Origin: JBFGCT01 sp963825565
GTDB taxonomy: Bacteria > Actinomycetota > Acidimicrobiia > Acidimicrobiales > Ilumatobacteraceae
NCBI GenBank assembly: GCA_963825565.1
Contig: CAWGTW010000012.1
Span: 62,001 to 126,000 of the forward strand
Direction: 5' to 3'
Length of the DNA: 64,000 nt
The notes under the pieces are model-generated. The model had not been told where the DNA came from. It worked only from the letters and a program-made list of their open reading frames with translations, and made no database searches. Shown piece by piece: positions 1 to 7,576 of this stretch. Every line of letters begins with the position of its first letter. Position 1 is the stretch's first letter. A program made the position numbers and the translations under genes.

Positions 1-762
1 CGTGACCGGTTCATCGTCGCGACCAAGTGCTTCTTCCCGACCGGTCCGATGCCGTGGGACGCCGGCAACAGCCGCCAGAACATCATGCGCGCCGTCGAGG
101 CGTCGCTCCGCCGGCTGCGGACCGATCACATCGACCTCTACCAGATCCACGCCTGGGACCGGGCCACGCCGATCGACGAGACGCTGCAGGCGATGGACGA
201 CCTCGTGCGCTCCGGCAAGGTGTGCTACGTCGGCTGCTCGAACACGCTCGCCTACCAGCTCGCTCGCTCGATCGGCCGGAGCGAGGTACTCGGCACGTGC
301 CGGTTCGAGAGCGTCCAGCCGCGCTACAACCTGCTGTTCCGGGAGAACGAGCGCGAGCTGTTCCCCCTCTGCGCCGAGGAGCACGTCGCGGTCATCCCGT
401 ACAATCCGCTCGCCGGCGGGCTGCTCACCGGGAAGCACCGTGGCGGCGATCCGACCGAGGGCACCCGGTTCACGCTCGGGCAGGCCGCTGGCCGCTACCA
501 GGAGCGTTACTGGCGTGACTCGATGTTCGCGACGGTGACGCAGTTCCAACAGGTCGCCGAGGACGCCGGGGTGCCGATGACCACGCTGGCGATCCGCTGG
601 GTGCTCGCCAACCCGGTGGTCACCGCGCCCATCCTCGGGGCCTCACGACCCGAGCAACTGGCGGCGTCGCTCGCCGCCCTCGACGAGCCGCTCGACGCCG
701 GCCTCAAGCAGCGCCTCGACGACCTCACCCACGAGTACCGCTTCGGCGACCACGTCATCTGA
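1..762 (+). CDS. Aldo/keto reductase, 5'-truncated by window edge
   Basis: NAD(P)H-dependent carbonyl reductase of the aldo/keto reductase superfamily, cytoplasmic TIM barrel. The reading frame is open from base 1, so the N-terminus and the catalytic Asp and Tyr lie outside the window. About 253 residues are visible. They begin at the strand with the catalytic lysine (FIVATKCF), followed by the LRTDHIDLYQIHAWD segment with the catalytic histidine, VGCSNTLAYQ, and the cofactor-binding end PILGASRPEQL. This arrangement resembles the YajO/Tas-like family (AKR11-13). The substrate cannot be read from the sequence. The gene ends normally with TGA. A 160-bp gap without an obvious gene separates it from the convergent DUF5684-like gene. 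Confidence 0.9.
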   Translation, partial: RDRFIVATKCFFPTGPMPWDAGNSRQNIMRAVEASLRRLRTDHIDLYQIHAWDRATPIDETLQAMDDLVRSGKVCYVGCSNTLAYQLARSIGRSEVLGTCRFESVQPRYNLLFRENERELFPLCAEEHVAVIPYNPLAGGLLTGKHRGGDPTEGTRFTLGQAAGRYQERYWRDSMFATVTQFQQVAEDAGVPMTTLAIRWVLANPVVTAPILGASRPEQLAASLAALDEPLDAGLKQRLDDLTHEYRFGDHVI

Positions 763-922
763 CGGCAGACGATCCGCTCGCTGAGCCCTGTGGCTCGCGC
801 GTCCGGCCCGTGGCTACGCCGACGTCCGGGCGGTTCGCGCACCGACCATGTACCGGCGGCTGCTCGCGATGAACTCGACGCCGCGGGCGATCAGGGTGCT
901 CCGCCCGACGGCGCAGAACCCG

Positions 923-1261
923 CTACTGGACCGGAGCCGCCTGCCACCGGGCGTCGCCGAAGCCGAGGATCGGCCAGAAGATGAAGCTCAGCAGCGCGAG
1001 GCCGACCCCGAACCCGTCCGACTTGCCGAAGTTCCGGGCGATCGGCATGCAGAGGATGATGAACATGATGATGTTGACGATCGGGATGAACATCAGGATC
1101 ACCCACCAGCCGGGCTTTCCACCCATCTTCGTCATGATGTAGATGTTGTAGATCGGGATGATCGCCGCCCAGCCGGGCGCACCGGCCTTGGCGAACGCCT
1201 GCCATGTTCCGGCGATGACGGCGACGATGACGGCGAGATACAGAATGACGACAATTGCCAC
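923..1261 (-). CDS. DUF5684-like small membrane protein
   Basis: Small integral membrane protein of about 112 residues with an unknown role. It has three hydrophobic segments. The first is at the N-terminus (IVVILYLAVIVAVIAGTW). It is followed by KAGAPGWAAIIPIYNIY and KPGWWVILMFIPIVNIIMF, which is the pattern of the DUF5684/YjgN-like group, where an amphipathic KAG-x-GWxxxxP-x-YN stretch recurs. The longer open frame to 1444 is not used. A GTG at 1261 is preceded by AGAGGA at good spacing, and the upstream extension has no membrane character. It probably forms a single-gene unit. The function is not inferred beyond membrane localisation. Confidence 0.75.
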   Translation of the reverse strand: MAIVVILYLAVIVAVIAGTWQAFAKAGAPGWAAIIPIYNIYIMTKMGGKPGWWVILMFIPIVNIIMFIILCMPIARNFGKSDGFGVGLALLSFIFWPILGFGDARWQAAPVQ

Positions 1262-1600
1262 AGTAGGTCCTCTCAGTTCGGCGGCCGAGCGTCTCGACCT
1301 GCGGACGCAAACGTAGTGCAACCATTCGAGCGTGGGGGGGATTCCGCCGCAGCTGGCGAAGTTGACGGCGCCGGCCGAGCGAGTCGCGCTCAGCCCCACC
1401 GACAACGACACGACGAACCCTCCGGTGAGACTCGGGGCGAGCACGTCGCGCTCAAACCCACCGACGACGGGGTGGACTCATCGCCGCCTACGAAGCGGGT
1501 GCAACCGTCAACGAACTCGTTGTCCCGCCCGCATCCACCGCACCAACGTCGCCGACGGGTCCGACTACCACCAGATCCCGCGCTGGCCGTGTCGACTCTT
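1262..1600. other. Intergenic region without a supported gene
   Basis: This stretch lies between the DUF5684-like gene and the small membrane ORF on the minus strand. Several overlapping frames are open because of the high GC, but none has a good ribosome binding site or family-like composition. A run of seven G occurs near 1332-1338. It should contain the promoter of the DUF5684-like gene, but no clear -35/-10 pair is visible. Confidence 0.4.
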
Positions 1601-1729
1601 TCACCGTGAGGTCGTGTCGTCGCTGCCGCAGTGCCCGTTGCAGCACCGGGCGATGACGACCACCAGCGCCACGAGGGCGAGGACAACCACCAAGCCAGGA
1701 ACCAAACGTGCCCGTCCTCGTTGGACCAT
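1601..1729 (-). CDS. 42-residue single-pass membrane peptide
   Basis: This unrecognised small ORF is overlapped by a longer out-of-frame ORF. It encodes 42 residues: a basic N-terminus (MVQRGRARLVPG), one hydrophobic helix (LVVVLALVALVVVIA), and a short tail with a CCNGHC cluster. The tail ends in a polar DDTTSR stretch. Support comes from a perfect AGGAGG placed six bases before the ATG, which is the strongest Shine-Dalgarno in this part of the window. The topology is probably N-in. The three cysteines beside the membrane could bind metal or form a disulfide, but that is inference. The family is unknown. Confidence 0.6.
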   Translation of the reverse strand: MVQRGRARLVPGLVVVLALVALVVVIARCCNGHCGSDDTTSR

Positions 1730-2269
1730 GTCAACCTCCTCAGTCCCCGTCACGCGCAGAGCGAGATGGGACCCGTTCCATCGTGATCAACTGCCGGCGG
1801 TAGGTGGTAGGGACCTTGGTCGTGCGGGGCGCTGAACCGATCAGGATTCGACCGTCGCTGACCGCCGGCGCGATGACACGCAATCCGAAGGCGCAGCCTT
1901 CACGGATGTGGACGCGCACGGCTCCAACGAGCACGACCTGGTCAGCCGAACACCGCCCGTCTGCGCTGCTTCATCGGAGGTGAAGTCGGCGACGTGTGGG
2001 TGGCGGCATCCTTCACGGGTGGATCTCAGGTGGCCGCTGAGGCCACCATTGTCGGACGCACCATCCGCAGGACCAAGGACGATGAGCGGCGGCCGGCGAG
2101 CCTCTGCGACGCAGTGCAGCACCTTCTTCCGGCGATGCGCCGACGAACGCCTCTCAGGACCGCGACCACGCCGGGCGTCACGGCCCATGCCGAGCGCCAG
2201 AACATCGCGCCCCCCGAACGCGACGAAGCCCCGGCCGGATGGATCGATCCTCACCAGGGCTTCACGGGG
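1730..2269. other. Gene-poor region upstream of tRNA-Val
   Basis: About 540 bases without a convincing gene. A minus-strand frame at 1740-1934 has fairly natural composition (an IREGCAFGLRVIAPAV stretch), but it has no recognised start signal or family. A plus-strand frame running into the tRNA ends in the typical translated tRNA artefact. It may hold remnants of a decayed gene. No terminator-like hairpin was noticed. Confidence 0.35.
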
Positions 2270-2343
2270 TGGGCACGACGGGACTCGAACCCGGGACCTC
2301 TACCGTGTCATGGTAGCGCTCTAACCAACTGAGCTACGCGCCC
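2270..2343 (-). tRNA. tRNA-Val (anticodon GAC)
   Basis: Read on the minus strand, the 74-base element folds as a canonical cloverleaf. The acceptor arm GGGCGCG pairs with CGTGCCC (one G-U). The D-arm is GCTC-AGTTGGTTA-GAGC, the anticodon stem CTACC/GGTAG encloses the loop ATGACAC with anticodon GAC, and the T-arm contains GGTTCGAGTCC. The discriminator base is A. The genomic 3' end reads CC rather than CCA, so CCA would be added after transcription. Confidence 0.96.
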
Positions 2344-2458
2344 GTAGCGGAGCCGTACGTTACCACCGGCGAGGCGGGCCGCCCACCTCGCGGCGGCGGC
2401 TGGATCGCGGCGAACGGCGGGCGCCGGCGCCAGGCGATGGTCCTGGTCGCCGCGGTCG

Positions 2459-3286
2459 TCAGTCCGGCTCGTCGATGGGGACGATCAGCCCGTAGTGGCC
2501 GTCGTAGCGGCGGTACAGCACGTGTCCCCGGCCGGTGTCGGCGTCGGTGAAGAACACCCACGGCTCGTGGCCGGCGTCGAGGCGCTCCTCGGCGGCTTCG
2601 ACGTCGAGGAGCGGCGCGCGATGGCCGTCGACGACCAGCGTGTCCGACGCCGGGAGGACGGCCCCGGCGGGTCCGCGGCGGAAGTGGACCGAGTAGTGGC
2701 CGTTCTCGTGCCGGGCGACGAGCGCGTCGTCGTCGGTGGAGTCCTCGACGAACAAGAAGAAGTCGTAGCTCATCGACTCGAGGTCGAAGATCGCCTCCTC
2801 GACGGTGGACGCGGCGGGGGCGAACGACTTGTGGCGAACGATCTTGCGGTCGTCGACGGGGCGCGGGTAGTACGGCGGGCGCTCCCGGGCGAGGTCACCG
2901 TGCCGCCACTCGCCTTCCGGGCTCGCCGGCGACCGGTGCTGGTTGGCCAGGCGCCGCTCGGCGCGATGCCGGAGCTGCTTGCGCAGCCGATGCTCGACCG
3001 CGTCGATCGCCTCGTGGAACGAAGCCGCATCGACATGGGCGCGGACCGGCCCGCCCTTGATGTCGAGCACGACGCGGACCATCACCGGCGCCGTCTTGGT
3101 GTGCTCGGGATGCTGCTCGGCACGAATGCGGGCGTGAACGACTCGATCGTCGATCGACCGGATCACCCGATCGACCATCGCCTCGATCGCCGCGCGCTGG
3201 CCGCTCGTCACCGGACCGGAGGTCGAGACCTCGGTCGGCACCTCCGCCCCCACCACCTCCGACGTCTCGACCGCCTCGTCACTCAT
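2459..3286 (-). CDS. hpf: Ribosome hibernation promoting factor, tandem C-terminal domains (RafH-like)
   Basis: Stationary-phase or stress factor predicted to bind the 30S decoding region and silence or dimerise ribosomes. The start is placed at the ATG at 3286, preceded by GGAGGA seven bases away, giving 275 residues. About residues 25-113 form the S30AE/HPF N-domain (alternating strands, then AIDAVEHRLRKQLRHRAERR). A linker follows, then two S30AE_C-type domains. The first is around KIVRHKSFAPAASTVEEAI and MSYDFFLFVEDS. The second is around RAPLLDVEAAEERLDAG and EPWVFFTDADTGRGHVLYRR, ending GHYGLIVP. A duplicated C-domain is known from the mycobacterial RafH/Rv0079 type, not from the common single-CTD long HPF. 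It is divergent from the DoxX gene. Confidence 0.85.
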   Translation of the reverse strand: MSDEAVETSEVVGAEVPTEVSTSGPVTSGQRAAIEAMVDRVIRSIDDRVVHARIRAEQHPEHTKTAPVMVRVVLDIKGGPVRAHVDAASFHEAIDAVEHRLRKQLRHRAERRLANQHRSPASPEGEWRHGDLARERPPYYPRPVDDRKIVRHKSFAPAASTVEEAIFDLESMSYDFFLFVEDSTDDDALVARHENGHYSVHFRRGPAGAVLPASDTLVVDGHRAPLLDVEAAEERLDAGHEPWVFFTDADTGRGHVLYRRYDGHYGLIVPIDEPD

Positions 3287-3437
3287 CGTCCAGTCCTCCG
3301 TCTGCTGCTTCGATCCGACCATCCGGCATCCGGTGGGTGGCCACTAGGGGCCTTCTACCCACCGAGGACGGCCTCAGTGCTCAACTCCGGGTCGGTACGG
3401 TATCGGGACGGTGCCGGTATTCGACGAAAGGTGAACG

Positions 3438-3941
3438 GTGGACGAGGCGAATCTGGCCATGCTCATCCTGCGGCTCGCAGCCGGGCTGACGCTGGCTGCG
3501 CACGGCTTCAACAAGTTCCGCGGAGGCCTCGCCGGCGTCGCGTCGTGGTTCGACAGCATCGGGATGCGCCCCGGACGCCTGCACGCCACGTTCGCAGCGG
3601 CGGGTGAGGTCGCCGCCGGGCTGTTCCTCGCCGCCGGCGTGCTCACGTCGTTCGCCGCGCTCGGGTTCGTCGGGCTGATGACCGTGGCGGCGTACACGGT
3701 GCACATCCGGAACGGCTTCTTCATCCTCGACGAGGGGTGGGAGTACGTGTTCGTGCTGGCGGTCATCGCCGTGACGATCGCCATCCTCGGCCCCGGAGCA
3801 TGGTCGGTCGATGACGCGCTCGGGATCGCCGACGATCTCGACGGCTACGCCGGGCTGTCGATCGCCGCCGGCGGCGGGGTCGCGGCGGCCGCCATCCTGC
3901 TCGCAGTGGCCTACCGCCCACCCCCGCCGACCGACAGGTAG
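3438..3941 (+). CDS. DoxX family membrane protein
   Basis: Integral membrane protein of 167 residues. It has the DoxX signature at the N-terminus (LILRLAAGLTLAAHGFNKF) and three further hydrophobic helices; the last runs through GVAAAAILLAVAY. DoxX-like proteins are linked to thiol redox stress and to reduction of quinones or thiosulfate in different organisms. No specific activity is shown here. The GTG start is preceded by GAAAGG. It lies divergently from the hibernation factor, so a short shared promoter region of about 150 bases serves both. Confidence 0.8.
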   Translation: MDEANLAMLILRLAAGLTLAAHGFNKFRGGLAGVASWFDSIGMRPGRLHATFAAAGEVAAGLFLAAGVLTSFAALGFVGLMTVAAYTVHIRNGFFILDEGWEYVFVLAVIAVTIAILGPGAWSVDDALGIADDLDGYAGLSIAAGGGVAAAAILLAVAYRPPPPTDR

Positions 3942-3989
3942 CGCGGTCCCGGACCTGCGCCGCAGCGGCGCGGCGAGCGAACCATCGAC

Positions 3990-5066
3990 TCAGCGAAGCC
4001 GGAGCGACACCTCGTTGGCCATCAGGCGCCCCGCCCGCGTGAGCGAGAGCCGGCCGGGCCGGTCGGGGTGGGGGGCGACCAGCCCGTCGAGCAGTTCGAG
4101 GGTCTCGGGCGCGAACGCCTCGGCCGGCACGCCATCGCGGGTCCGCAGGACGAGCTGCAGGCCCTCGGTGCGCCGTGTCGACTCGTCGAGCGTCTCCGAC
4201 GACGCGACCACGTCACCGCCCGAGCGGACCAACTCGACGTAGCGGTCGGGGGTGCGGACGTTCCACCAGCGAACCCCGTCCTGGTGGGAGTGAGCGGCAC
4301 ACCCGAAGCCGCGGTAGTTCCCTTGGCGCCAGTAGACGTAATTGTGGCGGGACTCGTGACCGGGTCGCGCCCAGTTCGACACCTCGTAGTTGGCGAGCCC
4401 GGCAGCGGTCAGCAACTCGTCGGCCACCTCGTACTTGTCGGCCTGGTCGTCGTCGTCGGGGCGGCGGCGCGGGTCGGCGGCGAGCGGGGTCCCCGGTTCG
4501 ACGGTCAACCCGTACGCCGACACGTGCGGTGGATCGAAGGCGAGCGCAGCTCGCACGGTCGACTCCCAGTCGGCGAGCGACTCGCCGACCGCGCCGTAGA
4601 TCAGATCGAGGTTGAACGTCGGGAGGTCGACCGCGCGGATCGCCTCGACCGCACTCGTCACGTTCGCCGGCTCGTGGGTTCGCCCGAGCAGGTCGAGCAC
4701 GCCGGGCACCATCGACTGCACGCCGACGCTGACCCGGTTGACCCCGGCGTGCACGTATTCCTGCAGCACCGCGACCGTGACGTCGTCGGGGTTGCACTCG
4801 ACGGTGACCTCTGCGCCGGACCGCACCGGTACCCGCCGGATCACGTCGGCAAGTGCCTCGGGCGGGACGAGCGTCGGGGTCCCACCGCCGACGAACACCG
4901 AGTCGGCCGGCGGCATCCCGCCGCGGACCGCGGTCGAGATCTCCTCGCCGAGCGCGTCGAGGTACTCCTCGATCAGGTGGTGCCGATCGGTCCAGGTCGC
5001 GAACGCGCAGTACTCACACTTCGCGGCGCAGAACGGGACGTGGAGGTAGACCCCGAACCCCGTCAC
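3990..5066 (-). CDS. hemW: Heme chaperone HemW-like radical SAM protein
   Basis: Radical SAM protein of 358 residues, homologous to HemW, which carries heme to respiratory targets. It is often misnamed coproporphyrinogen III oxidase. The [4Fe-4S] motif is CAAKCEYC near residues 13-20, followed by the SAM-binding GGGTPTL and VTVECNPDD. The RVSVGVQSM and TFNLDLIYG segments are typical. The HNYVYW motif, which separates HemW from the true HemN oxidase, is present in RHNYVYWRQGNYRGFG. Its place close to lepA and hrcA matches the conserved actinobacterial hemW locus. It lies 21 bases downstream of the BldD-like gene and is probably co-transcribed with it. Confidence 0.92.
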   Translation of the reverse strand: MTGFGVYLHVPFCAAKCEYCAFATWTDRHHLIEEYLDALGEEISTAVRGGMPPADSVFVGGGTPTLVPPEALADVIRRVPVRSGAEVTVECNPDDVTVAVLQEYVHAGVNRVSVGVQSMVPGVLDLLGRTHEPANVTSAVEAIRAVDLPTFNLDLIYGAVGESLADWESTVRAALAFDPPHVSAYGLTVEPGTPLAADPRRRPDDDDQADKYEVADELLTAAGLANYEVSNWARPGHESRHNYVYWRQGNYRGFGCAAHSHQDGVRWWNVRTPDRYVELVRSGGDVVASSETLDESTRRTEGLQLVLRTRDGVPAEAFAPETLELLDGLVAPHPDRPGRLSLTRAGRLMANEVSLRLR

Positions 5067-5087
5067 CGGCGGGTCGCACCGTTCGGG

Positions 5088-5597
5088 TCAGATCGGCTTG
5101 AAGAGCAGGTCGAGCGCGGCGAGCCGATCGCCGACCTGGTCGACGGGAACGTCGAGCATCGCCGCGATCGCCCTCGTGTCATCACCCCGAACGGTAATGA
5201 CGCGGCCGTTGAAATCCTGCCGTTGCACCTGGATCAGTCTGAGGTACCTGGCGAGCATCTCGAAGGTCGCGCCGCTGAGCTGGAGGAGCTTGGACACGTC
5301 GATGGCGAGCTTCTTGCTCGCCGACGACTCGGCGGCGGCCGCCTCCATGCCGTTGATCTCGCGCGGCAGGAGCTGCTCGATCGGCACGTTGTAGAACTGC
5401 GCGAGCCGGTCGAGACGTGGCACCGACAGGGCGCGTTCGCCCCGCTCGTAGGCGCCGAGCACCGAGGCCTTGAACTCCTCGGTCGACTGCTTCTCGACCT
5501 CCTGCAGTGACAAACGCTTCTGCTTGCGGATCACCCGCAGCCGTTCGCCGACCTGTCGGCTGTACGCAGATGGTGCGATGTCGTCGAAAGAGACCAT
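5088..5597 (-). CDS. BldD-like XRE-family regulator with c-di-GMP motif
   Basis: Helix-turn-helix regulator of 169 residues, close in length and layout to Streptomyces BldD. Residues 13-75 form the XRE domain (QVGERLRVIRKQKRLSLQEV, then AYERGERALSVPRLDRLA, then FYNVPIEQLLP). A linker and a helical C-domain follow. In BldD the C-domain binds cyclic di-GMP through RGD-X8-RxxD. Here the matching positions read RQD (126-128), eight residues, then RGDD (137-140). The two arginines and both aspartates are kept and only Gly is replaced by Gln. A direct test of ligand binding is lacking, but the conserved charges support a c-di-GMP-responsive dimer. It sits between rsmE and hemW. The leader is unusually AT-rich and carries an inverted repeat. 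Confidence 0.85.
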   Translation of the reverse strand: MVSFDDIAPSAYSRQVGERLRVIRKQKRLSLQEVEKQSTEEFKASVLGAYERGERALSVPRLDRLAQFYNVPIEQLLPREINGMEAAAAESSASKKLAIDVSKLLQLSGATFEMLARYLRLIQVQRQDFNGRVITVRGDDTRAIAAMLDVPVDQVGDRLAALDLLFKPI

Positions 5598-5627
5598 GGT
5601 GACTTCCCGCCTCGATGTATCGGAAGA

Positions 5628-5649
5628 TGCCGTCAGTGGACCGACGGCA
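5628..5649. promoter_or_regulatory. Inverted repeat in leader of BldD-like gene
   Basis: Seven-base arms TGCCGTC and GACGGCA flank an 8-base loop, 30 bases upstream of the BldD-like start codon. The AT-rich stretch beyond it (5650-5715) includes, on the minus strand, TTGACACAAAATTC. Its first half resembles the TNACNC half-site of the published BldD box, so autoregulation is plausible. This is inference from pattern only. Confidence 0.4.
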
Positions 5650-5714
5650 AGATGAATTTTGTGTCAATGAATCTTGTGCCTAACAGTAGGACAAAACATC
5701 ACGGAATCCAAGGA

Positions 5715-6407
5715 TCAGTATCGCAACATCACACCGAGCGTGGTCACCACGATCGCGGCCGTCTCGGTCCGCAGGATCGCCGGCCCGAGGCCGATCGCAT
5801 CGTGCGCAAGCGCCACCTCCCGGTCGGTCCAACCACCCTCCGGGCCGATCGCCAGGAAATCGTCCCGGACGGTGATCCTCCGGCGACCAGGTTCGGCGAT
5901 CGTCGCGTGCGGCAGCACGTCGGCCGCCTCGATCGGACCCTCGACGGTCGCCCGCCACACCCGCCGGCTCTGCCGGCACGCCTCGTCGGCGACGCGCTGC
6001 AGTCGGGCGAGATGACGTGCGGCGCGGTCGGCCTCCCAACGGACGACCGAACGGTCGGCGTGCAGCAACACGATCCGATCCGCCCCGATCTCGGTGACCT
6101 TCTGCACGAGGACGTCGACCCGCGCGCCCTTGGGGATCGCGGTCGCGATCGTGATCGGCGGCCCGGGGCGCTCCTCGAAGCGCACCGGCCCGTCCGGATC
6201 GAGGGCGCCGGGTCCGGCGACCGTGGTCGACCGCCAGCGGCCGGCGCCGTCGGTGGCCGTGACCGTCTCACCGGATCGGAGGCGCAGCACCCGGCCGATG
6301 TGGTGAGCGACGTCGTCGTCGAGGACGATCGGCCCGGCTTGGTCGAGGGCATCGGGCTCGACCAGCACGTGCGCCGCTGCGTGTCGCCGCTGCGCCGGCC
6401 CGTCCAT
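5715..6407 (-). CDS. rsmE: 16S rRNA m3U1498 methyltransferase RsmE
   Basis: SPOUT-class RNA methyltransferase of 230 residues that methylates N3 of U1498 in 16S rRNA. It has an N-terminal PUA-like domain (HHIGRVLRLRSGETVTATD). The C-terminal trefoil-knot domain contains VQKVTEIGADRIVLL, FLAIGPEGGWTDREVALAH and LGPAILRTETAAIVV, the SAM-binding knot signatures. It starts two bases after the out-of-frame dnaJ stop codon, so it is probably translationally coupled. The order hrcA-dnaJ-rsmE is the usual actinobacterial one. Confidence 0.93.
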   Translation of the reverse strand: MDGPAQRRHAAAHVLVEPDALDQAGPIVLDDDVAHHIGRVLRLRSGETVTATDGAGRWRSTTVAGPGALDPDGPVRFEERPGPPITIATAIPKGARVDVLVQKVTEIGADRIVLLHADRSVVRWEADRAARHLARLQRVADEACRQSRRVWRATVEGPIEAADVLPHATIAEPGRRRITVRDDFLAIGPEGGWTDREVALAHDAIGLGPAILRTETAAIVVTTLGVMLRY

Positions 6408-6409
6408 CG

Positions 6410-7539
6410 TCAGGAGAACGCGGACTTGATCCGGGAGAACAGGCCTTCTTTGCCGTTCCCGACGACCTCGCCGCGACCGGCGGCGTACCGGGTCAACAGA
6501 TCGACCTCGGCATCGGTCAGCTTGGTCGGGATGTCGACGCGGACGCGCGCCGCAGATCGCCCCGACCGCGACCGTGCAGGCGCGGCACGCCGCGTTGGCG
6601 CAGGACGAACTCCCGCCCCGGCTGCGTGCCGGGCGGGATGACGAGGTCTTCCACGCCGTCCAGCGTGTCGAGCTCGAGCGACGTACCGAGCGCCGCCTGG
6701 GCGATCGAGATCGGGACCTCGGTGATCAGGTCGTCGTCCTCCCGGACGAACCGCTCGTGCGGGGCGACCCGGAGGTGGACATAGAGGTCACCCGCTGCGC
6801 CGCCGCGCGGCCCCGCGGCGCCGCGCCCGCTCAGCCGGAGCGTGGAGCCCGTGTCGACCCCGGCGGGGACGTCGACGTCGTAGGTCTTGTCGATCGTGAC
6901 CCGGCCCTCGCCTCGGCAGCCGGGGCACGGTGTGGCGATCACCTCGCCGAGGCCGCCGCACCGGGCGCACGGGCTCGCCGTCACCATCTGACCGAGCAGA
7001 CTCTGGCGGACACGCTGGACCTGCCCGCTGCCGCCGCAGTCGCTGCAGCGCACCGGCTGCGTGCCGGCTCCGGCACCACTCCCGCCGCACTCGTCGCACC
7101 GGACCGGCAGCTTGAGCGCGACGCTGACCTGATCGCCGAACACCGCCGCTTCGAACGACAGGTCGGCGATGACCTCGAGGTCCTGCCCCCTTGGTGGGCC
7201 GGCCGGGCCGCGCTGGCGGCCACCACCGAACGGGTTGCCACCGCTCCCCCCGAAGAAGGCGTCGAAGATGTCGCCGAGGCCGCCACCGAACACGTCGCCG
7301 GGGTTTGCGCCCGACGCGCCACGCACTCCCGCCTCGCCGAACCGGTCGTAGCGGGCCCGCTGGTCCGGGTCGGAGAGCACCTCATACGCGCGGGCGACCT
7401 CCTTGAACCGTTCGCCGGCGTGTTCGTCACCGGCATTGGCGTCGGGGTGGAGCTCACGGGCGCGCTGGCGGTACGCCTTCTTGATCTCGTCGGCGGAGGC
7501 CGACCGCGAAACGCCGAGCAGCTCGTAGAAATCGGCCAT
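6410..7539 (-). CDS. dnaJ: Chaperone protein DnaJ (frameshifted near 6548-6552)
   Basis: Hsp40 co-chaperone that stimulates DnaK ATPase. The J-domain is at the N-terminus with the HPD motif (ELHPDAN). A Gly/Phe-rich region follows. Four zinc-binding repeats are intact: CDECGGSG, CSDCGGSG, CARCGGLG and CPGCRGEG. The C-terminal substrate domains follow. The open frame stops at 6517 with a foreign tail after GRGDLRR. The proper DnaJ end (RVRVDIPTKLTDAEVDLLTRY to SRIKSAFS) continues in another frame to the stop at 6410-6412. One base is missing, or two are extra, in the GC run at 6548-6552. The in-frame continuation, coupled to rsmE, argues for a sequencing indel rather than a dead gene. It is downstream of hrcA. 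Confidence 0.88.
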
Positions 7540-7576
7540 GACGGGCTACAGGATGCCGCCGATTCGGCGCTGCCGG

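Noticed and set aside
1740..1934. 64-codon minus-strand ORF
   Set aside because: Its composition is fairly natural, but there is no binding site, no recognised family and it overlaps another open frame. It was left out of the gene list.
1908..2332. Plus-strand ORFs ending over the tRNA gene
   Set aside because: The ends are typical translated antisense tRNA (GTRTRDL and RRDSNPGPLPCHG patterns). The region is the tRNA-Val gene.
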